Origin: Syntrophaceae bacterium UBA4778
GTDB taxonomy: Bacteria > Desulfobacterota > Syntrophia > Syntrophales > UBA4778
DNA length: 28,699 nt
Reading direction: 5' to 3'
Assembly (NCBI GenBank): GCA_002403175.1
Contig: DHHG01000213.1
Coordinates: 1-28,699 of the forward strand
The position numbers were made by a program, and so were the translations under genes. Under the pieces are notes generated by a model that worked only from the letters and a program-made list of their open reading frames with translations, did not search any database and had not been told where the DNA came from. Numbering within the stretch: the stretch's first letter is position 1; each line of letters starts with the position of its first letter. Positions 8,152 through 16,777 of this stretch are shown in pieces.

Positions 8152-8480
8152 CAGGCAATCAATTTCAGCAGCAAAGACCGATTCCTTCCTCCTTACCTCC
8201 CTGGTTTTGATTCCGCAACATGATTATTCTCATTACCCCGCTCGATGTTCCTAGTATGGGAAAATTTATAACGGGTCGTACATCGGGAAATGTCTACCGG
8301 AAGATGATGGTGGTTAGCCGATCAGGTTTTCAGGTATTTCGAAATGTAAAATCAGTCAGCGAAGGATAGCCTTGCAGCCGGCATTATAATAGAAATGTTA
8401 ATAAAGCATGAAGGTAAATAGCTCTTTTAAAGCAAAAGATCTCAATACGAGAAAAGTACTCACGCGGAAACGAGGATGGC
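8152..8480. other. Gene-free spacer between the EPS export and amino-sugar operons
   Basis: The spacer holds the second promoter element at 8327-8390 and a short leader. In 8152-8326 I see no plausible gene and no convincing terminator for the upstream operon. Confidence 0.6.
8327..8390 (+). promoter_or_regulatory. Putative operator plus -10 of the amino-sugar operon (copy 2)
   Basis: TTTTCAGGTATTTCGAA (8327-8343), four variable bases, AAAATCAG (8348-8355), 29 bases, then TATAAT (8385-8390) and AGAAAT. It repeats the arrangement at 2459-2522 base for base in spacing, including the GCG-A-GATAG pattern in the spacer (8359-8369). The predicted leader to the ATG at 8481 is only about 85 bases, with no strong hairpin. 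A shared activator or repressor for both EPS operons is inferred. Confidence 0.62.
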
Positions 8481-9485
8481 ATGATCAGGATCGGTATTAT
8501 CGGATACGGCTATTGGGGACCTAACATCGTCAGAAATTTCAATGAGGTTGAAGACGCAAAGGTTGCGGCTATCTGCGATATCAACCCCAGTGCATTGCGG
8601 CGCTTTCAAAAGTCCAATTCCGACATTATGACAACCTGTAGCAGTCAGGAAATTATTCAGTCGCCCGATATCGATGCCGTTGCCGTTATTACTCCCGTTG
8701 CGAGCCATTTTCAAATAGCCAAGGCTGCCCTTTTGAACGGGAAACATGTATTCGTCGAGAAACCGTTTACGGCAAAAACGGAGGAAGCGCAGGAACTGAT
8801 AGAGCTGGCAGAGAAGAGAAATCTGATGATCATGGTCGATCACACCTTTCTCTTCACAGGTGCTGTCAAAAAAATAAAAGAGATTATCACCAATGACGAG
8901 GCACTCGGAAAACTTTATTATTTCGACTCCACCCGTGTCAATCTCGGCCTGTTTCAACATGATGTCAATGTGGTTTGGGATCTGGCTCCCCATGATCTTT
9001 CGATAATGGATTACCTCATAACAGAACGACCTTCCGCTGTTGTAGCAACCGGTGAGGCGCATGTTAACGGATTGGAAGATGTAGCTTATCTTACCATATA
9101 TTTCCCTAACAAAATGATAGCTCACATCAATGTGAACTGGCTATCCCCCGTGAAGGTGAGAACGACCCTGATCGGCGGTTGCAAAAAAATGTTGGTTTGG
9201 AATGATCTCAATGCAGATCAGAAGATTCGGATTTATGACAAGGGGGTTGAAGTTGCAAACGGCGAAGGGATCTATGATCTTTTAGTCAGTTATCGATCTG
9301 GGGACATGTGGGTTCCCAAAATAGATCATCTAGAAGCCCTGAAGATCGAGGCGGAATATTTTGTAAGCTGCATTCAGAATAATCGCCATCCGATCAATGA
9401 CGGCAATGCAGGCCTGAGGGTGGTCAGGATGCTGGAATGCGCCAATCAGTCTCTTAAAAATAAAGGGAAGATGGTCTATCTGTGA
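8481..9485 (+). CDS. Gfo/Idh/MocA-family NAD(P)-dependent sugar-nucleotide oxidoreductase
   Basis: A 334-residue Rossmann oxidoreductase. The dinucleotide site is GIIGYGYWGPNIVRNF from residue 5, the catalytic-lysine motif EKP is at 93-95, and a WDLAPHDLS segment follows at the substrate site. The ATG has GAGG six bases upstream. Such enzymes next to a DegT aminotransferase commonly oxidise C3 of a UDP-HexNAc or its uronic acid (WlbA/WbpB type) to give the ketone for transamination. That role fits here because the aminotransferase is in the same operon. The exact substrate cannot be read from the sequence. First gene behind the second copy of the regulatory element. Confidence 0.88.
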   Translation: MIRIGIIGYGYWGPNIVRNFNEVEDAKVAAICDINPSALRRFQKSNSDIMTTCSSQEIIQSPDIDAVAVITPVASHFQIAKAALLNGKHVFVEKPFTAKTEEAQELIELAEKRNLMIMVDHTFLFTGAVKKIKEIITNDEALGKLYYFDSTRVNLGLFQHDVNVVWDLAPHDLSIMDYLITERPSAVVATGEAHVNGLEDVAYLTIYFPNKMIAHINVNWLSPVKVRTTLIGGCKKMLVWNDLNADQKIRIYDKGVEVANGEGIYDLLVSYRSGDMWVPKIDHLEALKIEAEYFVSCIQNNRHPINDGNAGLRVVRMLECANQSLKNKGKMVYL

Positions 9486-9601
9486 GCAACTGATTCTGAA
9501 TATGCGGCTACAAACGGATTCAGCTTCATCAGTTTGGGTTCGTGTGCACTCCCTAGATTTACGGTCGGTCATTGCCGCTGAATATCGGGAGGCAGAGCTG
9601 A

Positions 9602-9871
9602 ATGGAAAACATAATCGTAAGCCTTATTTTGGCGGAATTCATACTTCCACTGATTGCATGCAAATGGAATATGAAGTTAAGAAGTGCTTTCGCCGGAGCA
9701 GCATTTGCCGGGACAGGGGTCGGATTGCTCGTCAACCTTTTGGACAACTTGGTCGGTATGACCTCAGTATCAACAATTTCAGCGGATGTCGTTTTTATTG
9801 GCCTGTTATCTTTCACACCATTTTTCCTAAAGACGTGGAGAAATGATTCCGCAGTTGAGAGGATAAAATGA
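9602..9871 (+). CDS. Small hydrophobic membrane protein, unknown function
   Basis: An 89-residue protein of about three hydrophobic stretches (residues 4-18, 27-50 and 60-76), so an integral inner-membrane protein. I do not recognise the family. It is probably real: GGGAGG lies nine bases before the ATG, and its TGA overlaps the aminotransferase ATG (ATGA at 9868), the coupling also used at 7006 and 11975. It lies in a 382-bp gap that would otherwise be unusually long inside this compact operon. It could help anchor or scaffold the amino-sugar enzymes, which is only a guess from position. Confidence 0.6.
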   Translation: MENIIVSLILAEFILPLIACKWNMKLRSAFAGAAFAGTGVGLLVNLLDNLVGMTSVSTISADVVFIGLLSFTPFFLKTWRNDSAVERIK

Positions 9872-11004
9872 AAGTACCTTTTCTAAATCTGAATGCTCAG
9901 ATGGAAAACATCAGGATTGAAGTTGAAGCCGCTCTCGCAAATATACTGGATCAATGTGCATTCGTGAACGGACCGGGTCTGGAAGCATTTGAAGGCGCTT
10001 TTCGCGAATTTTGCGGCGTGCGCCATGCTATCGGAGTCGGAAGCGGAACATCAGCCCTGTTTGCATGCCTGCATGGATACGGCATTAAAGAAGGCGATGA
10101 AGTCATCACCGTTCCGAATACATTCATAGCAACTGCCGAGGCAATCAGTTTTTGCGGCGCCACGCCCGTTTTTATCGACGTTTGCGAAGATTCCCTCACC
10201 ATGAATCCATTTCTGATTGAATCTGCCATTACCAAGAAAACCAAGGCAATTATCCCGGTACATCTATACGGTCAACCGGCTGATATGGATCCGATTATGG
10301 AAATCGCCGCAGCACACAATCTGATCGTGATCGAAGATGCATGCCAGGCACACGGAGCTCTCTACAAGGGCAGAATGTCAGGATCCATCGGACACGCAGG
10401 CTGCTTCAGCTTTTATCCCGGCAAAAACCTGGGAGCCTGCGGAGAGGGCGGCGCCGTCATAACCAATGATGATGAGCTGAGCAGAACCATACGATTGTAT
10501 CGTGATCACGGTCAGCCCGAAAAATACAGCCATGACATTATCGGGTGGAACGATCGTATGGATGGGATTCAGGGAGCCATTCTCGATGTAAAATTAAAAT
10601 ATCTGCCCCTTTGGAATGAGGCCAGAAGACATAATGCAATTGCATATGCGGAAATGCTGTCGGGATGCGCCGGAATAGTGCTTCCTTTTGAAGCTCCGAC
10701 GGGACGACATGTCTATCATATTTATTCCATTCGCACGCGCAAACGAGACGAGTTGATGAGATTTCTCCAGGAGAAAGGGATTCAGAGCGGAATTCATTAT
10801 CCGATACCCATTCACCTTCAGAAAGCTTATCACTGGCTGAATTTGAAGCGGGGCAGTTTTCCTGTAGCCGAGTCCAGCGCCGACACGAATCTTTCCCTAC
10901 CCATGTATCCGGAGTTAAAAAAAGAGCAGATACAATATGTGGCTGCTGCTATCTGCGAATTCATGTCGGACAGAATTCAAAAGGACGGATCGGTTGCAGT
11001 TTGA
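9868..11004 (+). CDS. DegT/DnrJ/EryC1/StrS-family sugar aminotransferase
   Basis: A PLP-dependent sugar aminotransferase of 378 residues. Visible landmarks are GSGTSAL (58-64) for phosphate binding, EDACQAHGA at 156-164 with the PLP-pyridine Asp157, and [15 protein letters not shown] with the Schiff-base lysine at about 186. Length and motifs are normal for the family. With the oxidoreductase at 8481 it would install an amino group on a keto-sugar nucleotide (WlbC/WbpE-like), using glutamate as donor. The matching dehydrogenase and a dedicated N-acetyltransferase are not in the window. A good GAGAGG site lies five bases upstream, inside the small membrane-protein gene. Confidence 0.93.
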   Translation: MKVPFLNLNAQMENIRIEVEAALANILDQCAFVNGPGLEAFEGAFREFCGVRHAIGVGSGTSALFACLHGYGIKEGDEVITVPNTFIATAEAISFCGATPVFIDVCEDSLTMNPFLIESAITKKTKAIIPVHLYGQPADMDPIMEIAAAHNLIVIEDACQAHGALYKGRMSGSIGHAGCFSFYPGKNLGACGEGGAVITNDDELSRTIRLYRDHGQPEKYSHDIIGWNDRMDGIQGAILDVKLKYLPLWNEARRHNAIAYAEMLSGCAGIVLPFEAPTGRHVYHIYSIRTRKRDELMRFLQEKGIQSGIHYPIPIHLQKAYHWLNLKRGSFPVAESSADTNLSLPMYPELKKEQIQYVAAAICEFMSDRIQKDGSVAV

Positions 11005-11978
11005 GCATTGGACTAATGTATGAGCGAATGAGCATCGATCAGTATGCTGATTACGAACTGGACAGCGGATGCAGACTATATTCGGCAGATGGAGTATGGT
11101 GGCAGGAAGTCAGGCCCTTTTTTTTTCGTCCTCTTTTCCCTTTTCAACGGATTAAGCCGGGGGAAACAGGGATACCGTTCTATCGACGGCTGATCGGGTA
11201 TCAGCATCTCTGTTCTGATCCGCAATTAGCCAACTCAAGAATGAATTTTGTCGTTCTCGATCGATTGCAGGATTACTCTGTTGATTGCCTGACTACAAAG
11301 ATAAGAAAGGCCTTACAGATTGCCCAAAAAAATACGGAAGCGCGACCGATACTCGATCAATCCGAATTTGTGAGTGTAGCCTATCCAGTCTATCTCTCTT
11401 TCTATAAACGAACGCGCTATCCATGGCGTTGTGACCGCACGGAAAAGAAGGTTTTTGAGAAATGGGCAGCAGTATTATTTCGTCATCCCAAGATAAAGAT
11501 CTACGGATGCTACTCGATTTCCGGTCTCAATACAGTAATGGTGAGCTACCTGGTGGAAACCGTCATCCATTATTCCATGCTGTTCTGCAATGATGAGGGA
11601 CTGAAACTCCACACTTCTGATTTGATGCTACATGTAGTAAGGGATTTGGCTTCCAGGACGGCCGGAGCAGAATTGATTTTTTTAGGCAATGCGGGAAGTC
11701 GAAAAGGACTGGATGATTTTAAATTAAGACGGCAATGCACCATTAGGCAAGAGGAGGCTTTCTACAGACTGAATCCCTTCACGCTGTTTGCTGTAAAGCA
11801 CTTCAGTCCTGCAAATTTCAAAAAACTCACTGGCGATCTGACTTATTCTGAAAGGAATCGATTAAAACAGCATCGGTCAAGGCAAAGCGCAAGGAGACGC
11901 AAAGGAGAAAACCCGCCAACCACCGCTGAAGTCCTGTACCGAAAAATAAAAAGCAAGTGCGTTTATGGTTCTAAATGA
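11001..11978 (+). CDS. GNAT/FemAB-like acyltransferase-fold protein (first of two)
   Basis: A 325-residue protein with no signal peptide. The central part (about 120-250) has the order expected in FemAB/GNAT proteins: [16 protein letters not shown], then a strand giving [22 protein letters not shown], then [15 protein letters not shown] and a late [18 protein letters not shown] segment with the typical 'G...G...FK...G' ending. It is diverged and function is not certain; an N-acyl or aminoacyl transfer to the aminosugar made by the upstream enzymes is plausible. The start is TTG 11001, overlapping the previous stop as TTGA, or ATG 11016, which lacks a clear ribosome site. The C-terminal tail is very basic ([14 protein letters not shown]). 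Confidence 0.65.
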   Translation: MSIGLMYERMSIDQYADYELDSGCRLYSADGVWWQEVRPFFFRPLFPFQRIKPGETGIPFYRRLIGYQHLCSDPQLANSRMNFVVLDRLQDYSVDCLTTKIRKALQIAQKNTEARPILDQSEFVSVAYPVYLSFYKRTRYPWRCDRTEKKVFEKWAAVLFRHPKIKIYGCYSISGLNTVMVSYLVETVIHYSMLFCNDEGLKLHTSDLMLHVVRDLASRTAGAELIFLGNAGSRKGLDDFKLRRQCTIRQEEAFYRLNPFTLFAVKHFSPANFKKLTGDLTYSERNRLKQHRSRQSARRRKGENPPTTAEVLYRKIKSKCVYGSK

Positions 11979-13027
11979 GCGTTTCAGCCGAACATCTTGA
12001 CTTGAAAATTGTCGACCCGGTGACTCAGCCCGATTGGGATGAAAAACTAATACGATCCGGAGAAAACTATTCTTTCTTTCACAGCTCAGCATGGGCCGAG
12101 GTATTACGAAGCGCGTACGGATATTCGCCCTGTTACTTCACAGCGGGAAATGATGTCGCCTTTTCCGTACTCGTACCCATGATGGAAATCGACAGTATAC
12201 TGACAAGCAAGCGCGGCGTATCACTTCCCTTCTCCGACTATTGCGATTCACTTTTCGACTACGATTCGGATCGACTTTCTGTGCTCAAATACATCGAAAG
12301 CTACGGTCGGGAAGCCGGCTGGCGCTATATCGAATACAGAGGAGAAGAAGCGACACCGGAGAATCCGTATGCCTTTTATTATGCTCATAGACTGGATTTA
12401 GAGCCGGGGTCGCAAAAGCTTTTTAACACCACAGAAAGCTCCGTCCGCAGGGCGATAAAAAAAGCGCTCAGAGAACGAATTACTGTCGAAGGGTACCATT
12501 CCATCGATGCGGTTCGCGAGTTCTATAGATTGAACAGGTTTACTAGGAAGGAGCATGGACTTCCGCCTCAACCTTACCGGTTTTTCAAACAGGTCCATAA
12601 ACATATCATAGAAAAAAAAAAGGGCTTTGTAATGATTGCTTTTCTCCACCGAAACCCGATTGCAGCTGCTGTTTTTTTTCATATCGGAGACAAGGTCATT
12701 TTTAAATACGGGGCTTCCGATAAAAAATGGCAACACCTTAGAGCCAACAATCTTCTGATGTGGGAGACAATTAAAGCTACTGCGGAAGCAGGCTTCCGGA
12801 CATTCTGCTTCGGAAGAACCGAACCCGAGAATGTGGGGCTGCGCCGTTTCAAACTCGGATGGGGCGCAAGGGAGGGATTAATCCGGTATTACCGATACAA
12901 CCTTAAGGGAAATGGCTTCATAGAGAAGCCTGCCGATGAAATAACATTTCACCGTCGAATTTTCAGAAAAATGCCGATTCCTCTACTGAACCTCATTGGA
13001 AATTTCTTCTATCGTCATATGGGGTGA
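11975..13027 (+). CDS. FemAB/GNAT-family acyltransferase-like protein (second of two)
   Basis: A 350-residue protein that matches the FemAB-type GNAT pattern found in exosortase-type EPS loci. It has FFHSSAWAEVL near the start, a basic TTESSVRRAIKKALRE stretch, FYRLNRFTRKEHGLPPQPYRFF, MIAFLHRNPIAAAVFFHIGDKVIFKYGASDK, and the closing FCFGRTEPENVGLRRFKLGWG. Members are proposed to transfer aminoacyl or acyl groups to sugars or peptidoglycan; the donor here is unknown. It starts with ATGA overlapping the previous gene. Having two consecutive, diverged copies suggests either successive modifications or a heteromer. Last gene of the amino-sugar operon. Confidence 0.85.
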   Translation: MSVSAEHLDLKIVDPVTQPDWDEKLIRSGENYSFFHSSAWAEVLRSAYGYSPCYFTAGNDVAFSVLVPMMEIDSILTSKRGVSLPFSDYCDSLFDYDSDRLSVLKYIESYGREAGWRYIEYRGEEATPENPYAFYYAHRLDLEPGSQKLFNTTESSVRRAIKKALRERITVEGYHSIDAVREFYRLNRFTRKEHGLPPQPYRFFKQVHKHIIEKKKGFVMIAFLHRNPIAAAVFFHIGDKVIFKYGASDKKWQHLRANNLLMWETIKATAEAGFRTFCFGRTEPENVGLRRFKLGWGAREGLIRYYRYNLKGNGFIEKPADEITFHRRIFRKMPIPLLNLIGNFFYRHMG

Positions 13028-13060
13028 TGCGGACACGAAAGAGTTAGTCTGAGAGGTTAA

Positions 13061-13098
13061 GCCGAAGCGCTCAGCATTTTCGCAATTCAACGCTCGGC
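13061..13098 (+). terminator. Hairpin with T-rich tail after the amino-sugar operon
   Basis: GCCGAAGCG (13061-13069) pairs with CGCTCGGC (13091-13098) with one bulged A, followed by CTTTCTTCG. It lies 34 bases after the FemAB stop and 58 bases before the DUF354 start. The T run is interrupted, so it may be a partial terminator or attenuator between two operons. No clear promoter is seen in the rest of the 129-bp gap. Confidence 0.35.
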
Positions 13099-13156
13099 CT
13101 TTCTTCGTCACAGAATTTAACGAGAATGACAATGCGGTTGTGCGAGGAGAGCTCAA

Positions 13157-14320
13157 ATGGCGCCTATTCACGAAACCAATGTTCATTCAAATCAGAAGAA
13201 GAAATTATGGATCGACCTGGACAATTCCCCGCATGTCCCTTTTTTCTCTCCGATCATTCGTGAATTGAGGTGTCGCGGATACTCCGTTATGATCACGGCC
13301 AGGGATTGTTTCCAGGTATGCGGACTCGCAGATCTTTATCAGCTGCCGTATAAGCGAATCGGCAGGCATTACGGGAAAAACAAGCTCATGAAGGGAATCG
13401 GCCTTATTATTCGGTCTGTTCAATTGGCACCCATTGTCATCCAGAACAGACCTACACTGGCCATTTCCCACGGTTCGCGTTCACAGATTCTCCTTTCTGC
13501 CTTGCTGAATTTTCCGTCCTTACTTCTGCTGGATTATGAATATTCACAAAAGATTGCCGCCCCGACATGGATCATGATGCCGGAAGCGATTACCGCCCCT
13601 CTCTTTCAGTTCGACAAGGATAAAATCATCCATTATCCGGGCATCAAGGAAGATGTGTATGTTCCGGAATTCAAGCCCGATCCGTCCATTAAGGCCGAAT
13701 TGGGTCTGAATCCGCAAGATGTCATCGCAACCATACGCCCGCCCGCAACGGAAGCCCATTACCACAATCCCGAAAGCGAGTTCCTGTTCTCCGAAGTCAT
13801 TTCAACACTGGGCAACACGGAAAGGGTCACCATGATCATTCTTCCGCGGAATGAAAAGCAGGCTGTTCATATTCGTTCGACGTGGCCGGATTATATCCGT
13901 TCCGGCAAGATAAAGATTCCGACCAAGGTGATCAACGGTCTCAATCTAATCTGGCACTCCGACCTGGTCATTAGTGGAGGCGGCACCATCAACAGGGAGG
14001 CGGCCGCCCTGGGTATTCCCGTTTACAGCATTTTCAGGGGAAAACTCGGAGCTATCGACAACTATCTCTCCCAGATAGGCAAACTCCGGATTATCACAAA
14101 CGACAAAGAGGTCAGACACAAAATAAAGATTACATCCAGAAAGCAATCCCCGTTAGCGAATCAGGGAGCCTCGGCAGCGTTGAAGAAAATTGTCGAGAGC
14201 ATTTCGGAAATTGCGGAGGGCAAATGCCATGGCGAAGCAAATTGCGGAATACCTCAGTCAGGATTCGCTGAAGGAGCACCTTATCAGGCTATCGGTCGCC
14301 GGCCTGGACAAGATGTTTAA
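13157..14320 (+). CDS. DUF354 family GT-B-like protein
   Basis: A 387-residue protein with the DUF354 signature WIDLDNSPHVPFF at 18-30, the ISHGSRSQ segment and the C-terminal nucleotide-binding-like GGGTINREAAALGIPVYSIFRGKLG. DUF354 proteins have a UDP-glycosyltransferase (GT-B) fold and sit in polysaccharide loci; their chemistry is not established. GAGGAG lies seven bases before the ATG. The last about 30 residues overlap the next gene by 92 bp and read as low-complexity, Gly/Pro-rich sequence unlike the family core, so the C-terminus may be a recent read-through extension. First gene of the assembly operon. Confidence 0.88.
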   Translation: MAPIHETNVHSNQKKKLWIDLDNSPHVPFFSPIIRELRCRGYSVMITARDCFQVCGLADLYQLPYKRIGRHYGKNKLMKGIGLIIRSVQLAPIVIQNRPTLAISHGSRSQILLSALLNFPSLLLLDYEYSQKIAAPTWIMMPEAITAPLFQFDKDKIIHYPGIKEDVYVPEFKPDPSIKAELGLNPQDVIATIRPPATEAHYHNPESEFLFSEVISTLGNTERVTMIILPRNEKQAVHIRSTWPDYIRSGKIKIPTKVINGLNLIWHSDLVISGGGTINREAAALGIPVYSIFRGKLGAIDNYLSQIGKLRIITNDKEVRHKIKITSRKQSPLANQGASAALKKIVESISEIAEGKCHGEANCGIPQSGFAEGAPYQAIGRRPGQDV

Positions 14321-15353
14321 CAGACGTGAGCGGCTCTTTTACCACCGGGTTATTTTGAAGGGAACAGATACTTTTCCAGATGGTCTCTCCGTCCGGTATA
14401 CCATTATGTCTCTTCTCGGTCTTCATGCTTTTGAAATTGCGGGAGGTCTGTCCCCTATTAAAATAGGGGAGGTCCTCCCGGTCGTGCGCAAGAGCGTAAA
14501 AGAAAGAGGGGAACTCGGGGATACGGGCCTTTATCTCTGGTTGTGCGCCTTAACATGTCCTTCAGAACTGGATTCCTGCTTTCGGGAATTCGGAATTGAG
14601 GAATTGTGGGAGAAACACAGGCGATCAGGTTTTTCGTATACGATGGAACTGTCCTGGTTCTTAACGGGTTTGACGTTATCCGCTCGCTGTAAAATGCCGA
14701 ATCCTGCTAATTCCCTCACCCACCTTGCAAATTCCGTTTATGACACGATCATGCGAAACTATGGAAACCATGGAATATTCGGGCACCAGAATAAAGGAAC
14801 TTTTTCAGGCTTCCTGAGGGGAAGAATCGGAACCTTTGCCGATCAGGTCTATCCGATTTATGCCTTGAGTCTTTTCGGCGAGACATTCCATTCCAGAGAA
14901 GCGGTCCGGATTGCGATAGCGTGCGCTTCACAGATCTGCCGTCACCAAGGACCACAGGGGCAGTGGTGGTGGCATTACGATATGGTTACAGGCCGTGTCA
15001 TTGGAAGATATCCGGTTTATTCCGTCCATCAGGACGGAATGGCGCCAATGGCACTACATGTCGCTGGCAAAGCAGGACACATCGACTTCAGCGAAAATAT
15101 TTACAAAGGTCTTGGATGGATTACCGGCATGAATGAGCTTGAAAAAGATATGATCGAGCCATCCCTGAATTTCATCTGGCGCAGTTTTTATCCGCAGAAA
15201 TACAGAAGATACATGGAAGAGGCTAGTTCCTTTTTGAAGCTGGACAGCAAAATCCGTTCAGAAGAGCTGCAGGTCCTTTACGAATGCCGTCCATATCATC
15301 TGGGATGGCTTCTTTATGCCTTCGCCGGCAATACGGCTGATCGCTTTTTTTAA
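14229..15353 (+). CDS. Uncharacterised alpha/alpha-toroid-like protein, partner of DUF354
   Basis: A 374-residue soluble protein of unknown family. The start is placed at ATG 14229 (MAKQIAEYLSQ) because GGAGGG lies eight bases upstream; an in-frame start at 14190 has no such site. The protein is helix-rich with repeated aromatic/Gly turns (GDTGLYLWLCALTC, YGNHGIFGHQNKGTFSGFLRGRIGTFADQVYPIYALS, GQWWWHYDMVTGRVIGRYPVYSVHQDGMAPMAL). This resembles six-hairpin or (alpha/alpha)6 glycosidase and epimerase folds. The Trp/His/Asp-rich centre suggests a carbohydrate site. A role in modifying or trimming the polysaccharide is inferred. The 92-bp overlap with the DUF354 gene points to coupled expression. 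Confidence 0.72.
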   Translation: MAKQIAEYLSQDSLKEHLIRLSVAGLDKMFNRRERLFYHRVILKGTDTFPDGLSVRYTIMSLLGLHAFEIAGGLSPIKIGEVLPVVRKSVKERGELGDTGLYLWLCALTCPSELDSCFREFGIEELWEKHRRSGFSYTMELSWFLTGLTLSARCKMPNPANSLTHLANSVYDTIMRNYGNHGIFGHQNKGTFSGFLRGRIGTFADQVYPIYALSLFGETFHSREAVRIAIACASQICRHQGPQGQWWWHYDMVTGRVIGRYPVYSVHQDGMAPMALHVAGKAGHIDFSENIYKGLGWITGMNELEKDMIEPSLNFIWRSFYPQKYRRYMEEASSFLKLDSKIRSEELQVLYECRPYHLGWLLYAFAGNTADRFF

Positions 15354-15415
15354 CGGATCGCGAACACACTCCGGTTCATGCGTTCCAAACAGTAACAACT
15401 GCAATGGAGAGAATA

Positions 15416-16777
15416 ATGGAAGACATGACAACCCACATATGGGGCGGCACTACAGAAACCCTCATGCACCCTATAGCAGCGGCAGCCTTAATCATCGCAT
15501 CTATTCTGATACTCGTTCTGGAACGGGACAAGGCCTTTGCCGTATTCGCTCTGGCCGCGATCCTGATACCGGTCACGCAACGCGGGAACTTGATGGGACT
15601 CAATTTCATGGCATTCAGGGTTCTTATCACAGCCGTCTGGGTACGTTTGTTTTTCCGAATGGAATTGTACCCGCTCCGTCTCAATACGATTGATAAAATT
15701 TTTATTCTCTGGGTCTTATCGAATATGATTGCCTTTGTTCTCCTGTGGCAGACCTGGGGAGCATTCGTTAACCGCTTGGGCTTTATGCTTGATTCAGCGG
15801 GCATTTATTTTTTATGCCGCTTTCTGATTACCGACAGGAGAGAAATCGATACTGCCATCAAAGCGTTTGCCGTCCTCGGCATCATTCTGGCCGGCATCAT
15901 GTTTCTCGAGCAGGTCACCGGACGTAAGGCTCTTGCATTCATGGGAGGCATCCAAGAAATGATTGAAGTCCGTGAAGGCCGGTTCAGAAGCCAGGCATCA
16001 TTCGCACACCCAATACTGGCCGGATCTTTTGGAGCGGCCCTCTTCCCTCTTCTGCTGTCTCTCTGGAGAAGACCCAAAATGCAGACCTCATTTCTGATTG
16101 CCGGTATGGTTGCCGCGGTCATGATTACGATTCTATCCGCATCCAGCGGACCGATTCTCTCTCTGATATTCGGGATAATCGCACTGTATATGTGGCCTTT
16201 CCGGGAACATCTTCCGAAAATCAAGTGGGGCATCATTGTGACTCTTTTTACGCTTCACCTTGTAATGAAGGCGCCTGTATGGGCATTGATCGACAGGATG
16301 GGTGTCCTGGCAGGTTCCAGTTCCTATCACCGTTTCAATCTGGTCGACCAATTTATAAAACGTTTTGATGAGTGGTGGCTTTTTGGAACCAAGAGTACCA
16401 GTCACTGGGGCTGGATGATGTGGGATGCCATCAATCAATTTGTCGCCGAGGGCATCCGGGGAGGATTCGGCACACTTATTCTCTTTATTGTTCTGCTATC
16501 GCTCTGCTACAGGACAATCGGTGTAAAGATAGCCGAAGCCGGGAACAATCGTCCCGCTCAATTGACTTTATGGGCAATCGGCTCCGCCTTGTTTACACAC
16601 ACGATTTCTTTTTTCGGGATCGCCTATTTCGATCAGATTGTCGTCTTCTGGTATTTCATGTTGGCTATGATTTCGACAATGAGCACCATGTCCATTTCTG
16701 AAATTTACCCAGTTGTGAATGGCGTAGCCCACGTGAAAATGAAGAGGGGGGAAAATGCCGCATGGATATCTCCGTAA
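15416..16777 (+). CDS. Wzy/O-antigen ligase-family polysaccharide polymerase
   Basis: An inner-membrane protein of about 453 residues with roughly 11 hydrophobic helices. The large loop between helices begins FRSQASFAHPILAGSFGAAL, the Wzy_C/O-antigen ligase pattern. A second loop carries SSSYHRFNLVDQFIKRFDEWWLFGTKSTSHWG, the usual place for the functional loop with Arg and His. ATG 15416 is preferred, with ggaga five bases upstream; ATG 15404 is in frame but lacks a site. It would polymerise flipped repeat units on the periplasmic face, working with the Wzz/GumC protein at 3602. Its 3' end overlaps the next gene by 16 bp. Confidence 0.9.
   Translation: MEDMTTHIWGGTTETLMHPIAAAALIIASILILVLERDKAFAVFALAAILIPVTQRGNLMGLNFMAFRVLITAVWVRLFFRMELYPLRLNTIDKIFILWVLSNMIAFVLLWQTWGAFVNRLGFMLDSAGIYFLCRFLITDRREIDTAIKAFAVLGIILAGIMFLEQVTGRKALAFMGGIQEMIEVREGRFRSQASFAHPILAGSFGAALFPLLLSLWRRPKMQTSFLIAGMVAAVMITILSASSGPILSLIFGIIALYMWPFREHLPKIKWGIIVTLFTLHLVMKAPVWALIDRMGVLAGSSSYHRFNLVDQFIKRFDEWWLFGTKSTSHWGWMMWDAINQFVAEGIRGGFGTLILFIVLLSLCYRTIGVKIAEAGNNRPAQLTLWAIGSALFTHTISFFGIAYFDQIVVFWYFMLAMISTMSTMSISEIYPVVNGVAHVKMKRGENAAWISP

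Noticed and set aside
8361..8377. Possible sigma-54 promoter (GG and GC pair)
   Set aside because: The GG and GC are separated by eight bases rather than ten, and TATAAT downstream fits a sigma-70-type promoter better.
8460..9125. 221-codon minus-strand open frame opposite the oxidoreductase
   Set aside because: It lies fully antisense to a well-conserved Gfo/Idh/MocA gene, has no family motifs and reads as a shadow frame.
9502..9846. 114-codon plus-strand frame overlapping the small membrane-protein gene
   Set aside because: It has poor composition and no ribosome site; the 9602-9871 frame has a site, hydrophobic segments and stop-start coupling with the next gene.
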